Made by a program: the position numbers and the translations under genes. A stretch of 64,000 nt of DNA from Dermanyssus gallinae (taxonomy: Eukaryota; Arthropoda; Arachnida; Mesostigmata; Dermanyssidae): positions 145,001 to 209,000 of the forward strand of contig QVRM01005491.1 of the NCBI GenBank assembly GCA_003439945.1. The letters run 5' to 3'. Below are positions 53,401 to 64,000 of this stretch, in pieces. The first letter of the stretch is position 1; each line of letters starts with the position of its first letter. The notes beneath the pieces are model-generated. The model worked only from the letters and a program-made list of their open reading frames with translations. It did not search any database and was not told the origin of the DNA.

Positions 53401-54904
53401 ATATATATAGATGTCAGCTCAACAACGGTCATGTGCATGCTCCATGAGCGTCACACTGGCACTCTCCAATCTCCAAGTCGGCACTACGGCGACGCAAAGT
53501 CACACAAGTGTCTTTAAATCAGGTCAACCTTCATCACTTCTTATCGATCTACCCCTTACCCCCTTCCCCCCGCCCGCCGCTCCTCATCTCTCTCTCTCTC
53601 GCTACGATGACTGACAATGCACTAACAGATACAACCTGTCACTAGTGCTTCTGTGATTACCAGTACAACTACTCAAAAATGTTCAGCTCAGCTCGGCAAC
53701 AGCTAACGATGGCCTAGGCACGGCATACGTCCTAGGCTGTAGCTCTCTCCCGGTTGACAAACGGCGCATAGCCACGACCCACCACCCTCTGAGGCTTGGC
53801 CGGACCGGGGGTGGGCTTTAACAAGCCGATACGATCCGTTGGCACCCCACGACAGTAGGCTGGCTAGCCTGACAGACAGACAAACAGATAGACGGATAGG
53901 CAAAGATCCAGCTAGACAGTAGTAGATGCATCTTAACAAGTGGAGTCTGACGTGCGCCAAAAATGCATCATTTTTTGCTCTCGAATTGGACATCGATGAT
54001 GGCATGATGACGTTTGATGGCCAGCCAGTGATCCAGAGGGGTCAAGTGACAATGAGCTCCTTCTGCCATATCTAGCCGTACATACATAGACGTTCGTACT
54101 CGGCTACGTATACGCACGCACCCAAGAGAGAAAGACACACACACAGACACACAAACATTCACCCAGCCATTCGTACAGGTTACGCAAGCAGGCAGCTATT
54201 TGTCGTTTGTTGGTAATCATGTCGGCCGGGTTTGTGGGCCCGTGGCGCGCCTACGCGCGAGATTACAGAAACGAGGATACTAGGAAAACGAGAATTACAA
54301 TGGAATGAGATGCGCGCACGAGAGAGCAAACTGAAAGAAACATAGAAAATGAGAGAGAGATAGAGAGAGCAGGAGGGAATTGCTGTCTAACTAATTCGAA
54401 TATGCCAAACTTTGCTACAGTATTGGTTTGTCGCTACACGCTAGATGTTGTCCTAGTAAGACAATGAAATGGCTTCGATGACTCTACCACCTAGCAGCAG
54501 CAGCACCACCATGTTGCTGTTGTTGTTGTAGCTTCTATCGTTGTTGTTGTTGTTGATGCTGTTGTTGTTACCTCGTCGGCACTGTTGCTGCTGCTGTGAG
54601 CGGTTGTTGCATCAGGATGCGGGTAAGGGTACCCTCCGAGCGCGTCGTCCTCTTCCGCATCGAACAAGCGCCGAATGGCGCGAGCCAATGGCCGGACGTC
54701 GGATCGTCGAACCTATCGATTGATCGATTCATATTGGCATCATTATCATCGTCGTCGTCGTCGTCATCATCATCAGACACGCCACATGCTGTCTGGACAC
54801 AACGACGACGACAACAACGACGAGTATGGATGCTGTACGACACCCAGCTGCAGTGCTTCAACTCTGACAACCTCTGTGACCGCGTCCGCCGACGCTTTTG
54901 CGCC

Positions 54905-54985
54905 GTCCGACAACAACAGCAACAGCAGCAGCAGCAACAACAACAACAGCAACAACAACAGCAACAACAACGCAACAACAATTAC
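54905..54985. repeat. (CAA/CAG)n array
   Basis: About 80 bases of mixed CAA and CAG triplets. They read as poly-Gln or poly-Asn on the plus strand but lie inside an intron of a minus-strand gene. Confidence 0.9.
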
Positions 54986-55339
54986 AGTGGTGACAGCAAT
55001 AAAAGCAATGACAGTAGAATTTCATTCGTCGCCTCTCCATCTGCCTCTCGTTCTCTCATTGGCGTAGCAGCGTAGGTCAGCTTAACTAAACAGGTGCATG
55101 CAGCAACATGAGACAACCAACGACCAGCGGCCAACAAGCGGTTATGAGTTAAAGCTAGTATATCGGTTTTTGTTGCTGTTTTGTTATTGCTTTGTAGATC
55201 ATAGAAACAAAAATAGGGAGGGAGCGAGGGTGGGAGAGGGAGAGGGCATTTCTACACTAATAGTGCTCGCTCATTACGGTAACAGCCACAAGCGCAACAT
55301 TACCGACATGAGCAACGACAATAATCACCAACAATGATG

Positions 55340-55530
55340 ACAGTAACAACAATTGTAAGAACAACAACAACGACAATTCTACTACAACTATTAAAACATC
55401 AATGACAACAACAACAACAACAACAACAACAACTCTACTACAATTACTAGAACGTCAGTGACGGCGGCGAGGATAAAAACAACGACGACAACGCCAATAG
55501 CAACAACAACAACAACAACGATAAAGCTCA
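55340..55530. repeat. CAA array with about 56-57 bp duplicated module
   Basis: The module CTACTACAA-TATTA-AAC-TCA-TGAC occurs near 55379-55407 and again near 55435-55463 with a few substitutions, separated by a CAA run. The locus combines triplet expansion with segmental duplication. Confidence 0.8.
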
Positions 55531-56339
55531 TGACGATTGTCTTCTAGGGTATAAGCGATGTAAGCGGTATCAAATATGCAAAGTATCTCGATTACGACTT
55601 ATTAGCGACACTGGAGCGCTGAACGGAGGAGGTACTCAGGGGGGGGGGGGCTCTCAGACCGACGGCGGCGACGACGACGACGGGGGTGGTTGTGGACAGC
55701 CGAGAGAGAGACATCCGTCAAGTGGCCCAGCCGGGGGCGGGGGGCGTTGGCGGGCGGCCTCTACTACTAGTACAGCTGCTCAACGACGCTGTCTATCGGT
55801 ATTGCTGCATCACAACAGCGACTGCAAAGGGCCGGTCAGTCGATCGGCACGGCTCTCCTCAACCACTGTGTCGTCGGGCCGGTGGGCCGATGAAGCGACA
55901 TCCAACAAGTGTGTCCCGGGGCTGCTGCGGCGGCTGCGGTCGTTGCCGGTGACAATCATCAATTCGCCCTATTCTTGTACTGCTACCGATTCACCGATTC
56001 ATGTAGGCAATAAAAACAACAACAGCAACTGTGGTAACCACACAAGTCCAGTCATGCTCTCTATTCTCTCGCTTTCTCTCTCTCTCACTCACTCACACAC
56101 ACACACACACCCTACGACAGGTGCTTCAGCAGGAGCAGCAACAACAAAAACAACACGACGAACGATACGGCGGCAACAACGACAACAACAACAACAACAA
56201 CAACAACAAATGCAACAACAACAGTAATAGATACGACAATAAGACGTAAAAACGGCTGGTGCGATAAAAACAACAACAGCAGCAACAACAACAACAACAA
56301 GAACAACATCAGATCACATCATAACCGCCGCAAAAAGTA

Positions 56340-56900
56340 AAGAATGTATGCTTTCACAGTAATGTCGGCGTCATAATAATCGTACCTAATAACGTCCAGC
56401 CTGCATAGGAGTACCCACTCCTATGATCCTACATAGTTTTTTAGTGGATGCACGAACGCGATTTTGGCATGCAACATTTAATGATAGTGTCATATTGTTA
56501 ATTAAATGAGAGCACTAACGTAACTAGTTATCGGTAACGGTTAACAGTACGTCAATCGAAAATGAACCATGACGTATAGTCATACAGTTTTAATTGCAGG
56601 CTACTAATAATGTAATGGCTTTCGTTTTAGCCAAACCTTGTAGCTTGTTTGAACATTGGTTATGCTTCTATCTGGGTTCTGTCGCCCTCTCTTGGCTGTG
56701 CGTTTTCCTTCATCCATGCATCTCGTTGTCGTTCCTATGCGCTTCTCATACAACCAAGACCGAACTCCACTTCAAACATAAAGTGACAGCGACGAAAGAA
56801 ACGTCGAAACTCGCGTATGTGAAACTAGATAACGTCCAGCAACTAGACGCGATTAGCGGCACAAATCTAACCGCGGTAATGCTGTTCAGAGTAACTACAG
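56340..56900. other. Low-repeat island in the giant intron
   Basis: Unique AT-moderate sequence. A short inverted repeat (ATAGGAGT / ACTCCTAT) lies near 56406-56425. No gene recognised. Confidence 0.5.
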
Positions 56901-57484
56901 CATCCTCATACGATTGGCAGCGATCCAGCAGCTTCTTCATAAAGAAGAAGCGGACAGAAGAGAGCAGAAGAAGCACAAGAAAAAGAGGCAGAAGAGGAAA
57001 AAGAAGAAAAGGTACCAAAGAAGGGAATGGCATCGGCTGCAGCAGCAGCAACACCATCATCACTACCACGACTACGATTTTCGACATCATCACGTTAACA
57101 ACGGCACCAGCAAACAACGACAACAACAACAACAATGGCAACAACAGCCGCAGCGGCAGCAGCTTCGACGTGCGATGAGCGAAGGCGTCAAAATAGGAAA
57201 ACCACATCCATCTATCCATCCATTGGGCCAAGCCATGAGCGACCGTCTGTTTACGTATTCGATCTTTGGTGTTCCTTTCGTTCGCTGTCTGCTCGGTTGG
57301 TTGGTCGGTCGGACGGTCTATCGCTAGCTAGCTAGCTAGATGGTTCGTTTCGTTTCATTTCATCAAAATGCTGTTTCTGCCACCGTCGAAACCTTTGTGC
57401 GGCGGGGACACAGATCGGAACGCGCAGACGCGAACGGGATCGTGAGTGTCCTGCGCTTGCCGCTGCTGCTGCGGCTGCAGTGAC

Positions 57485-57640
57485 GACAACGACGACATCA
57501 AGAACAACAACAACAATAACGACGACAACATCAAGAACAACAACAACAACGACGACATCAAGAACAACAACAACAACGACGACATCAAGAACAACAACAA
57601 CAACGACGACATCAAGAACAACAACAACAGCAACAACAAG
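57485..57640. repeat. 27-bp minisatellite
   Basis: The unit GACGACATCAAGAAC followed by ACAACAACAAC repeats about five times from 57493. The last three or four copies look identical and the first ones carry small changes. Its uniformity suggests recent expansion. The three-frame openness that results (poly-Asn-Asp, poly-Thr, poly-Val) is an artefact of the 27-bp period being divisible by three. Confidence 0.9.
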
Positions 57641-57863
57641 TGCAACAGCAACAACAGCAGTGGCGCAGTACCAACTGAACGGCGGCGTGCTTCGAACGTC
57701 GTCAAAAGAGAACAACGACGACGACGACGACAACGACGCCGAACTCGGCGACAACATCGAGGAGTTAGTTGTACGTGTTGTAGTAGTAGTAGTACTGCGT
57801 AGAAAATAGGTGGCTGCGAGAACGACGCAATCGACGCGGCGTCAAGCGTCAGTCCTCCACACG

Positions 57864-57925
57864 TATCCGTCCGTCCGACCGTCCGTCCGACCGTCCGTCC
57901 GTCCGACCGTCCGTCCGACCGTCTA
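57864..57925. repeat. GTCC/GACC tetranucleotide-octamer array
   Basis: CGTCCGTC and CGACCGTC modules alternate over about 60 bases. A related GTCC run is present near 46055-46075. Confidence 0.85.
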
Positions 57926-58435
57926 TCCGCACACACGCACGCATGATAGATTCGGCAGAGAAGTCGCAGAGAGTAGACGGCGGAGTGTGAGAGCGCGCAT
58001 CAACCCCCAACTTGCGCGGAGCCCCAGCAAAAATGGTAGACAAGGAGAAAGAGGAAGAAAATGACGACGACAATGACAAAGACGACGACGATGACGACGA
58101 TGGAGTAGATGAGGAACAGGCCGAAATACGTGAAATCAAACGAAGAAGTCGAACAGAACAAAAGTAGACATTGGTAGCGGTGGCGCTTTTCTCTTCTTTT
58201 CGCTCCTAGTACAGCTGCTGCTGTTGCTGTTGCTGCTGGCGTTGCCTCTGCTTGGCACTGGCGCAAGTACATTCGACAGTGACGCTGCGGCCGTCACTTT
58301 CGCCATTGTCACCATCATTGTCGTTGGTGCCGTCTCTTCGCCATTGACTGGCATGACTTGGCGTTCTCCTCTCCGTCTCTCATTTTCTGTCCTCATGTAC
58401 CCTCATGTCCTCCGAAATGCTGTTGCTGCCTGTTT

Positions 58436-58545
58436 CAGTAGCAGAAGCAGCAGCAGCAGCAACAACAAGAACAATGACGACAACAACAGCAACAGCAGCA
58501 ACAACAACAACAGCAGCAGCAGCAACAACAACAACCACAGGGGAG
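58436..58545. repeat. (CAG/CAA)n array
   Basis: About 110 bases of mixed CAG and CAA triplets with GAC interruptions. Confidence 0.9.
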
Positions 58546-59621
58546 CAGGGAGCAGGGAAAACAGAGTGACGAACTATCCGGCCGTTGTCCTTCAAATTCT
58601 ATTCGATTTTACTGGCCGGATGATAATAACGTCGACGACGACGACAGCAGAATCAACAGCAACAACAACAACCGCAATAACAATAAGAACAACAACTACC
58701 GCAATAGTAACGACAAACACAGTAACAACAACAGCGACAACGACTGGGATGACGGCTGCGACAAAACCGACCACCAATTCGAGACGACGATGATGCCCAT
58801 GAGGATAGCGGCAAACGACGAAACATTCAAAACGCCGCAAAGAAAGGCGCCAGAAAAGAAAATTCGTCCGAGGCCATCAGTCAAAGCGAGTCGCATCTTC
58901 AATGAAGTCAACTTGCTGCTTCAGGATGTCCTTTGTTTGTGCTTCCCCAGCAGCAGCAGCGTTAGCGGCCACACCATCACCATCTTTTTCGGCGGTGGCA
59001 GAAACGGGCCAGAGGCGCTCGAGACAGTTTCTTTCTTGGGCCGGCCTGCCTGCCGGCTGCGAGTCGGGCAATCTGACGGATGGCCTGTCTCCTTGACGAA
59101 AGAACGGACGATGATGACGACGACGACGACGACCCAGCGCAACAACATTCGCTGAGCAGATTGAGTGAGCCAAGAAGAACGTCTTGTCATGAACGTAGAC
59201 GGACACACGTCGGACAATACACATCGTCGTACATATGTACAGACGACGTACAGACAACCTACAATATCTACACAATATACACAACACACACAGCACACAC
59301 AGACACACACAGAATACACGTGGATACGTGTGCGTGCTACAAACAGTCGCATACATTTCGTCACGAATAAAGGACACGAGAGAGACGAAAAAGCTCGTCA
59401 CACCTGCCCAGCCAGCGTTGTCGTTGTCGAGGTTGTTGACGTCGTCGTCGTCGTTGTTGTCGGGGTAAGAGACAAGGTGATTCGCGAGGCGGCCTGCCCA
59501 TCGATTCGACCCCTTCTTATTCAGCCTTATTCAGCTTCGTCTCGTGCTTTTCGCGCTGCTTATATCGGGCTAGCGGCGGGGGTCAGACCAGCGAGCTAGT
59601 CAACCTATATATGTATATATG

Positions 59622-59624
<3 letters not shown>

Positions 59625-59669
<45 letters not shown>
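59625..59669. repeat. (AT)n microsatellite
   Basis: About 45 bases of AT repeat, followed by unique sequence leading to the open stretch at 59781. Confidence 0.95.
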
Positions 59670-59674
<5 letters not shown>

Positions 59675-59780
59675 GTACACACGCATGCGTGTTCCCTGCC
59701 TCAAAGACACGCAGAGAACGCTGAATATTCGTCCATGCGCTCCGTTTCCAATTCTTGGACACGCAACGATCATATCCTGA

Positions 59781-60076
59781 ACAATAATCACAACATCGAC
59801 TAAGACACCAAATGCGATGTGGCAGTCAGTGATGATCGCCTTGCCGTGTCGTGCGGACGAATCACCCTCACTTTACTGTCGAGTGCAAGCCTGGAAGGTT
59901 GTAGGACACATGGGTTCGGTATCGCCAAAGCCGCTTCGTATGGAGCGGGGTAACGGCCAGTTTGAATGGGTCCACGAGTTGTATTGGACTCCGGTGGGGG
60001 AAAGGGGTAATGCCGATCACTGTTGGGTGCAGACTTCGGGGCGGCGATTTATTCTAGATGGTATGGTTTTAAAACG
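59781..60076 (+). CDS. Possible exon of an unidentified nested gene
   Basis: A plus-strand frame is open from 59781 to 60080 in non-repetitive sequence. It has varied composition with Trp, Cys and charged residues (for example YCRVQAWKVVGHMGS, FEWVHELYWTPVGERG and HCWVQTSGRRFILDG), unlike the microsatellite frames elsewhere. It ends at AAACG/GTGAGT, a good splice donor in phase 2. There is no convincing acceptor with a pyrimidine tract upstream, and I recognise no family. If real, it would be an exon of a gene nested in the Lim1 intron on the opposite strand. Chance openness over 300 bases cannot be excluded. Confidence 0.2.
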
Positions 60077-60534
60077 GTGAGTAGTCTAGGACGAGGGCGG
60101 AATGTGGAGGTCACAATTATGTGGCAGGCTGTGTCCCATGTATAGTATACACTCTATTAGCTGGAGTCTACCTGAGTGATTTTCTCCGTTCGCATCGTAC
60201 GGTTACCAGCGTTGGCTTCGACAAAGCCAACATTCCACTATAGCGCGTCGGTGTGTCGAGTCGCGCCATTCTATTGCGTCGTACATACGTATCTACATGT
60301 AAATTATCTATCTATATATATTCCTCTCTAATTTTCTGTCCGATCCAAAAACCGATCACCGCAATGACAACAAAAAAAATCTGAGAACATATATATATAT
60401 GCACGTACACACAGACACACCTGTGTATGCATATATGTATATGATTCAATGGATGATGATTTCAATTGTTTACACTCCGTTATGAGTTATGAATAAAAAT
60501 GAATTCAATATATGTATAGGATTGAAAAACATAC

Positions 60535-60737
60535 CCTGCTGCCGCTGGCTAAGGTAGTCCTCTTTGCAGATAAAGCGGTTTTCGTCGAGGACGTAGAGTT
60601 CCTCGCCCGTGGAAAGCTGTTTCCGGCAGACGAGGCACGTGAAGCACTTGAGATGAAACACTTTGGAGCGCGCACGGCGAACCAGGTCCGTTGGCGAAAT
60701 GCCCTGCGAACAGCCAGCGCACTTGGTGCCGAATCGC
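60535..60737 (-). CDS. Lim1: Lim1 (Lhx1/5-class) exon encoding the second LIM domain
   Basis: This internal exon has 67 whole codons plus one leading and one trailing base. It encodes a complete LIM zinc-binding domain. Numbering from the first full codon, the ligands are C6, C9, H28, C31, C34, C37, C57 and D60, the canonical CCHC/CCCD set with normal spacing. It opens RFGTKCAGC and carries [34 protein letters not shown] and FICKEDYL, which match the second LIM domain of the Lhx1/Lhx5/Lim1 family rather than Lhx3/4, Lmx, Islet or Apterous. The upstream acceptor is a pyrimidine stretch ending TCTTTTCACAG (phase 2). The downstream donor is CAGG/GTATGT (phase 1). LIM domains bind cofactors such as Ldb/Chip in the nucleus and modulate the homeodomain. 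The first LIM domain exon, expected just upstream, is not in the window. Domain assignment is direct from sequence; orthology comes from family knowledge. Confidence 0.96.
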
Positions 60738-63065
60738 CTGTGAAAAGATAGCAGCAGAAGAAATAAAAACAACAATGAGCAAACATATATATTCGCATTG
60801 TCAACACTAACGATCACCGCAATGACACAACAACCTCAGTTGAAAACAGTTACCTAAGAGCAAAATAAATGTGCAAAACACTTGCACGACTACCTCGCTT
60901 AGTCGGCTGGCCTGAAATATTGAGAAAACGGTTATCGTTCAACTGGCAATTGTGCAGTGCACTTGACGGGCTGAGTGGCAGCTAACGAACATTGCTAGCC
61001 ACCTAAGGCGACGACGCAGACGACGCGATTCAAGGCCAACAAAACTAATCTTAGCGCAGATGCTGTCTCGTAGCGCGTATCCACGTATTCTGAGAGTCTG
61101 TTCTACGACCAGACCGCAACCACCACTGTACGTACAGCTAGATACATACCACAGATATATTACCACAACAGACGTACAATTACTGTCTTCAGATTCTCGA
61201 TACATAAAGGGCTCTTTGGTGTCGCCCGCCTACTGCTACAATACTACGCCTATGACGCCTATGCCTACGATGCAGACGTTCATTGTAGAGGCAAGAAGAA
61301 CCCCCCGGAAGCCCGCACCCATGTATAGACAGACAGACAGACAAATAAACAGACTGAGGGACCCATATGGTTAACCGATCATCATTAGTCACTTCAAAAG
61401 TCACACAAAATAAAGTGCGCCACTTGATGTGTAGTACCACAAGCCGACGACGACCACAACAACAACAACCGCAACGAGGCGCAAAACGGTCTGCTAAGTC
61501 GAGCAGCCTTTACCTCGAGCCCGACCTTGTGAGGACGGGTACGATCATACATACAGGGGTGGTCTGGTTCATGTACGGACGCAAGCACGCACACACGCAA
61601 ACTCAGCCATCAACAGACTCGATCGTCGTACTCTCTCACACACACACACACAGTGACACACAGACCGCTTGGGCTATCACGTCTATCTATTAGCTAGGGG
61701 CGACCTACGTCGAGCGTCAGCCGGACCAATGCGGGCGATGATCGAGACGTCTACCTTCATCATCAGGAGACAAATCCTAAACAAACGGTCTACTGCAGCT
61801 AACCACATTGCCTTCGGTGCTCCCATACCCCCGTCGCGGCCCTCCTAACCCCGTCCTCCTAGCTACGTTGACCGACCGCCGCCGGCCTGACTCGATTCAG
61901 ATCGCTCAGTCGACTCTCTGCTCTCTGCTCACTTCGTTTCCGCGGTCGGGGGTGGTCGGACGGTTGGTCAGCGGTAATAATCAAGCGGATTGCAGCACAG
62001 CCTATCAGATCTATCAAAGCCATGGTGGTCGACGTAGTGGTGATGGGGGTGATGATGGGTGTGGGGGTGGTGGTGGTGGTGGCGGCGTCGGTGTCGGCAT
62101 TGTTCGCCGACGACCTATTGTTTACGGGCGCATCTCCGCTCGTCTCCTCCATCGTCGTCTCGCGGTAGACCACCGAGGTCGGAACGTTGATAGGCGAGCG
62201 CGGGGGCGGGGGGGGGGGGGTGGGCAGTTCAATGGATAGGGTAAAGGACGACAGCAGGTTGGTTAACAGGAGCACGTCGTCGGTAAATACGGGTACTGTA
62301 TCTCTGTCTCTGTGAGATGGACAACACAGACGCCGTGTTTACTGTTAGGCATTCTGTGAGGAGAACGCGCAAAGGGCATCATCGTCGTTACCATCACGAT
62401 TATCCGCATGGTCAGCGGGAGTAGTTAACATTGTCTTACCGTTCGTTTGACGACGACGACCCTCACAGTTCAACGCAACCAATCTTGCACCCGGGCCCGA
62501 TACATAGATTCCCGGTAGCCTCTGATCATTGTCGTCATGATCAACATCGTTGTTGTCGTTGTTCTCGTTGTCGTCATCGCTGTTGCTGTTGTTTCGGCGA
62601 CGAACACCAAAAATAAACCAGCCGTTGACAAGGATTGCCTCGATAACAACAACAACAAGAGTGATGTACTGAGTAGCAACAACACCAACACGCGATACGA
62701 TAATAACACAAATGACCACAACGGCGACAGCAGCAGCAGCAACAAGGCAACAGCTACGAAAACAACAGCGGCAACAACAACGCCAACAATATTTACATGA
62801 CCCTACCGACCCGCGGCGTAAGCGATCGGCCTCGACAAGGTTTTTCTTACGCCCCCCCCCCATGCCTTCATCTGGTTCACTTCCTCCGCCCACTTGCCGC
62901 TGTACATCCACTTACTGTTGCTTCGTCTATCATCGTTACTAGTCGGATACAACGACAACATCTGACAGACTCGGAGTCGCTCATCAGTGGCCAGTCTTAC
63001 TTCGTTCGTACCACGACACTGTTATTTGGTCCTTAGATGAAAAGAGACACGCAATGATATCGCTT

Positions 63066-63092
63066 TTATATATATATATATATATATATATA
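63066..63092. repeat. (TA)n microsatellite
   Basis: About 27 bases of TA repeat upstream of the LIM2 exon in gene orientation. Confidence 0.9.
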
Positions 63093-63451
63093 CGACGGGG
63101 AGGCACAAACTCGAGAAGTTCTTTCACTGCTACACTGCTCATCGAGCAGCCAGATGAAACACCTGTATTTTTTTTTTATCATAACAGCAGTATTGCACTC
63201 GTTTTAGTGATACCTCTCATTGATCACCAAAGAAGACCTCATGGGTGCGCGATACTTGTCTACGTACGGTAATTCTTGTTTTAAGGAGAAAAAAAACTTA
63301 TGCCAAGAGAAATAGTCAAACCTCCAATCAAACATATAGTATACCTGCTTCCGTCACTGCATACCAAGTCGCCGCATAAACGGAACACACTTTCAAAATT
63401 TCCCCAATAGGCCGTTACAACGGTAACGAACCGAATCATGTAGTGACGGAC

Positions 63452-63471
63452 GGCGCAGTCCCCACTGCGCC
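63452..63471. repeat. Perfect 8-bp hairpin
   Basis: GGCGCAGT and ACTGCGCC flank a CCCC loop in non-repetitive sequence. No further context. Confidence 0.7.
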
Positions 63472-64000
63472 AGCCTTCCCATGCTAGAGATGGGCGGACA
63501 CGAGTGATTAAGTGTTACTCCGCGTCAGGGACGTTTTCCTCTTGCCGGTCGAAATGCGTGCGGCAGATCTCTTCTACGTTCTACTTTACCTGCGACACAT
63601 CGTTCGGGCCTCTTTTAACCTTGAGTGACCTTGGGTTAGTGGCGATAATTATGACTGCCACTTGTGATCCCTATTTTTCCTGTACTTGTTGATGCGTGCC
63701 TGTTTACCTACATGGAGCCCGTCCCCGCGTAGTAGAAATGGTGGTAGCACTGAAGGTAGCTACGCCAATAAATATGTTCGACCCTACAAATCTTGTCACT
63801 GCTGTTGTTAATGTCACTGTGATTTTGTGGCACAATGGTTCTTTTCTCTGTTAACGTCTTTTTTTCGCGCTAATTCGTCAATAACAACGTTATTGTACTT
63901 GTTTTTTGCATTCTATTATATATGTTTATATGGTTATTGCTGCTGCTTGGTTACAGTTTTTGGTGTCATCTACTGCCTATAAGTGTTTTTTTGCTGCTAC

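Larger units (their letters stand above)
53401..56340. other. Giant intron segment rich in CAA/CAG arrays
   Basis: Includes GTT/CTG at 54510-54595, GTC at 54750-54775, CAA/CAG at 54905-54985, the CAA minisatellite at 55340-55530, G12 at 55639-55650, CT/AC at 56060-56110 and CAA at 56140-56310. 53600-54450 is comparatively unique. No gene recognised. Confidence 0.7.
56900..59620. other. Giant intron segment, trinucleotide-dense
   Basis: Besides the two arrays at 57485-57640 and 57864-57925, it contains AAG/GAA at 56940-57010, CAA at 57110-57145, GAC at 58040-58105, CAG/CAA at 58436-58545, CAA/CGA at 58630-58740, GAC at 59107-59135, AC-rich sequence at 59270-59320 and GTC at 59438-59465. No gene recognised. 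Confidence 0.7.
60738..64000 (-). other. Partial intron or upstream region before the Lim1 LIM2 exon
   Basis: The expected preceding exon would encode the first LIM domain, ending in a FFRR-like motif. I see no match on the minus strand here, so the intron continues past the end of the window. Contents are mixed low-repeat sequence (60800-61400), an (AC)n tract near 61630-61650, a GGT-rich block (62030-62085), a G13 run at 62208-62220, CAA/GTT trinucleotide blocks (62520-62790), a (TA)n tract at 63066-63092, and an unremarkable stretch from 63100 to 64000. Confidence 0.75.

Noticed and set aside
57332..57936. Overlapping frames of 118-193 codons on both strands
   Set aside because: They are created by the 27-bp minisatellite, whose period is a multiple of three; no independent coding signal.
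61365..61440. Minus-strand LHIKWRTLFC as a possible piece of the first LIM domain (expected WHVKC...)
   Set aside because: It lacks the Cys pairs, the spacing and the DRFLL-type motif; no splice sites in the right phase.

Overview
This window is eukaryotic, and almost all of it is non-coding. The only gene I can identify with confidence is on the minus strand: an interrupted, partial copy of the LIM-homeobox transcription factor Lim1 (Lhx1/Lhx5 class). Two coding exons are visible. Exon A (60535-60737) encodes a complete second LIM domain. Exon B (about 7105-7605) encodes the linker and the first 46 residues of the homeodomain. The exon for the first LIM domain must lie beyond position 64000, because I do not find it in the 3.3 kb upstream of exon A. 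The exon for the end of the homeodomain (helix 3) and the C-terminus must lie beyond position 1, because the 7.1 kb after exon B does not hold it.

The two exons join in compatible phase (phase 1 donor, phase 1 acceptor), so the roughly 53 kb between them (7606-60534) is best read as one giant intron. It is packed with simple sequence: long (TA)n tracts, arrays of CAA/CAG/GAC trinucleotides and their complements, GA/CT tracts, G or C homopolymers of 10-16 bases, and a few true minisatellites. These are separated by short low-repeat islands. Most long open frames here are microsatellites read as poly-Tyr-Ile, poly-Asn, poly-Thr, poly-Leu or poly-Val, and are not genes. I found no rRNA, intact tRNA, CRISPR array, bacterial feature, intact transposon or viral gene.

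The organism is probably a bilaterian animal with large introns and very high microsatellite content. The LIM and homeodomain residues are typical of Lim1. An arthropod (chelicerate or crustacean) would fit, but nothing here fixes the clade.

Three points stand out. Exon B has an internal reading-frame break: the linker frame and the homeodomain frame differ by one base, and a second phase-1 acceptor sits just downstream of the break and would restore the frame. The intron is extremely long and saturated with repeats. A few isolated structures also deserve a look: a perfect 13-bp hairpin, inverted repeats around an AT core, a tRNA-like box A/box B element, a possible pogo/Tigger transposase scrap, and a plus-strand open stretch ending in a consensus splice donor. 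I found no convincing new multi-gene system.
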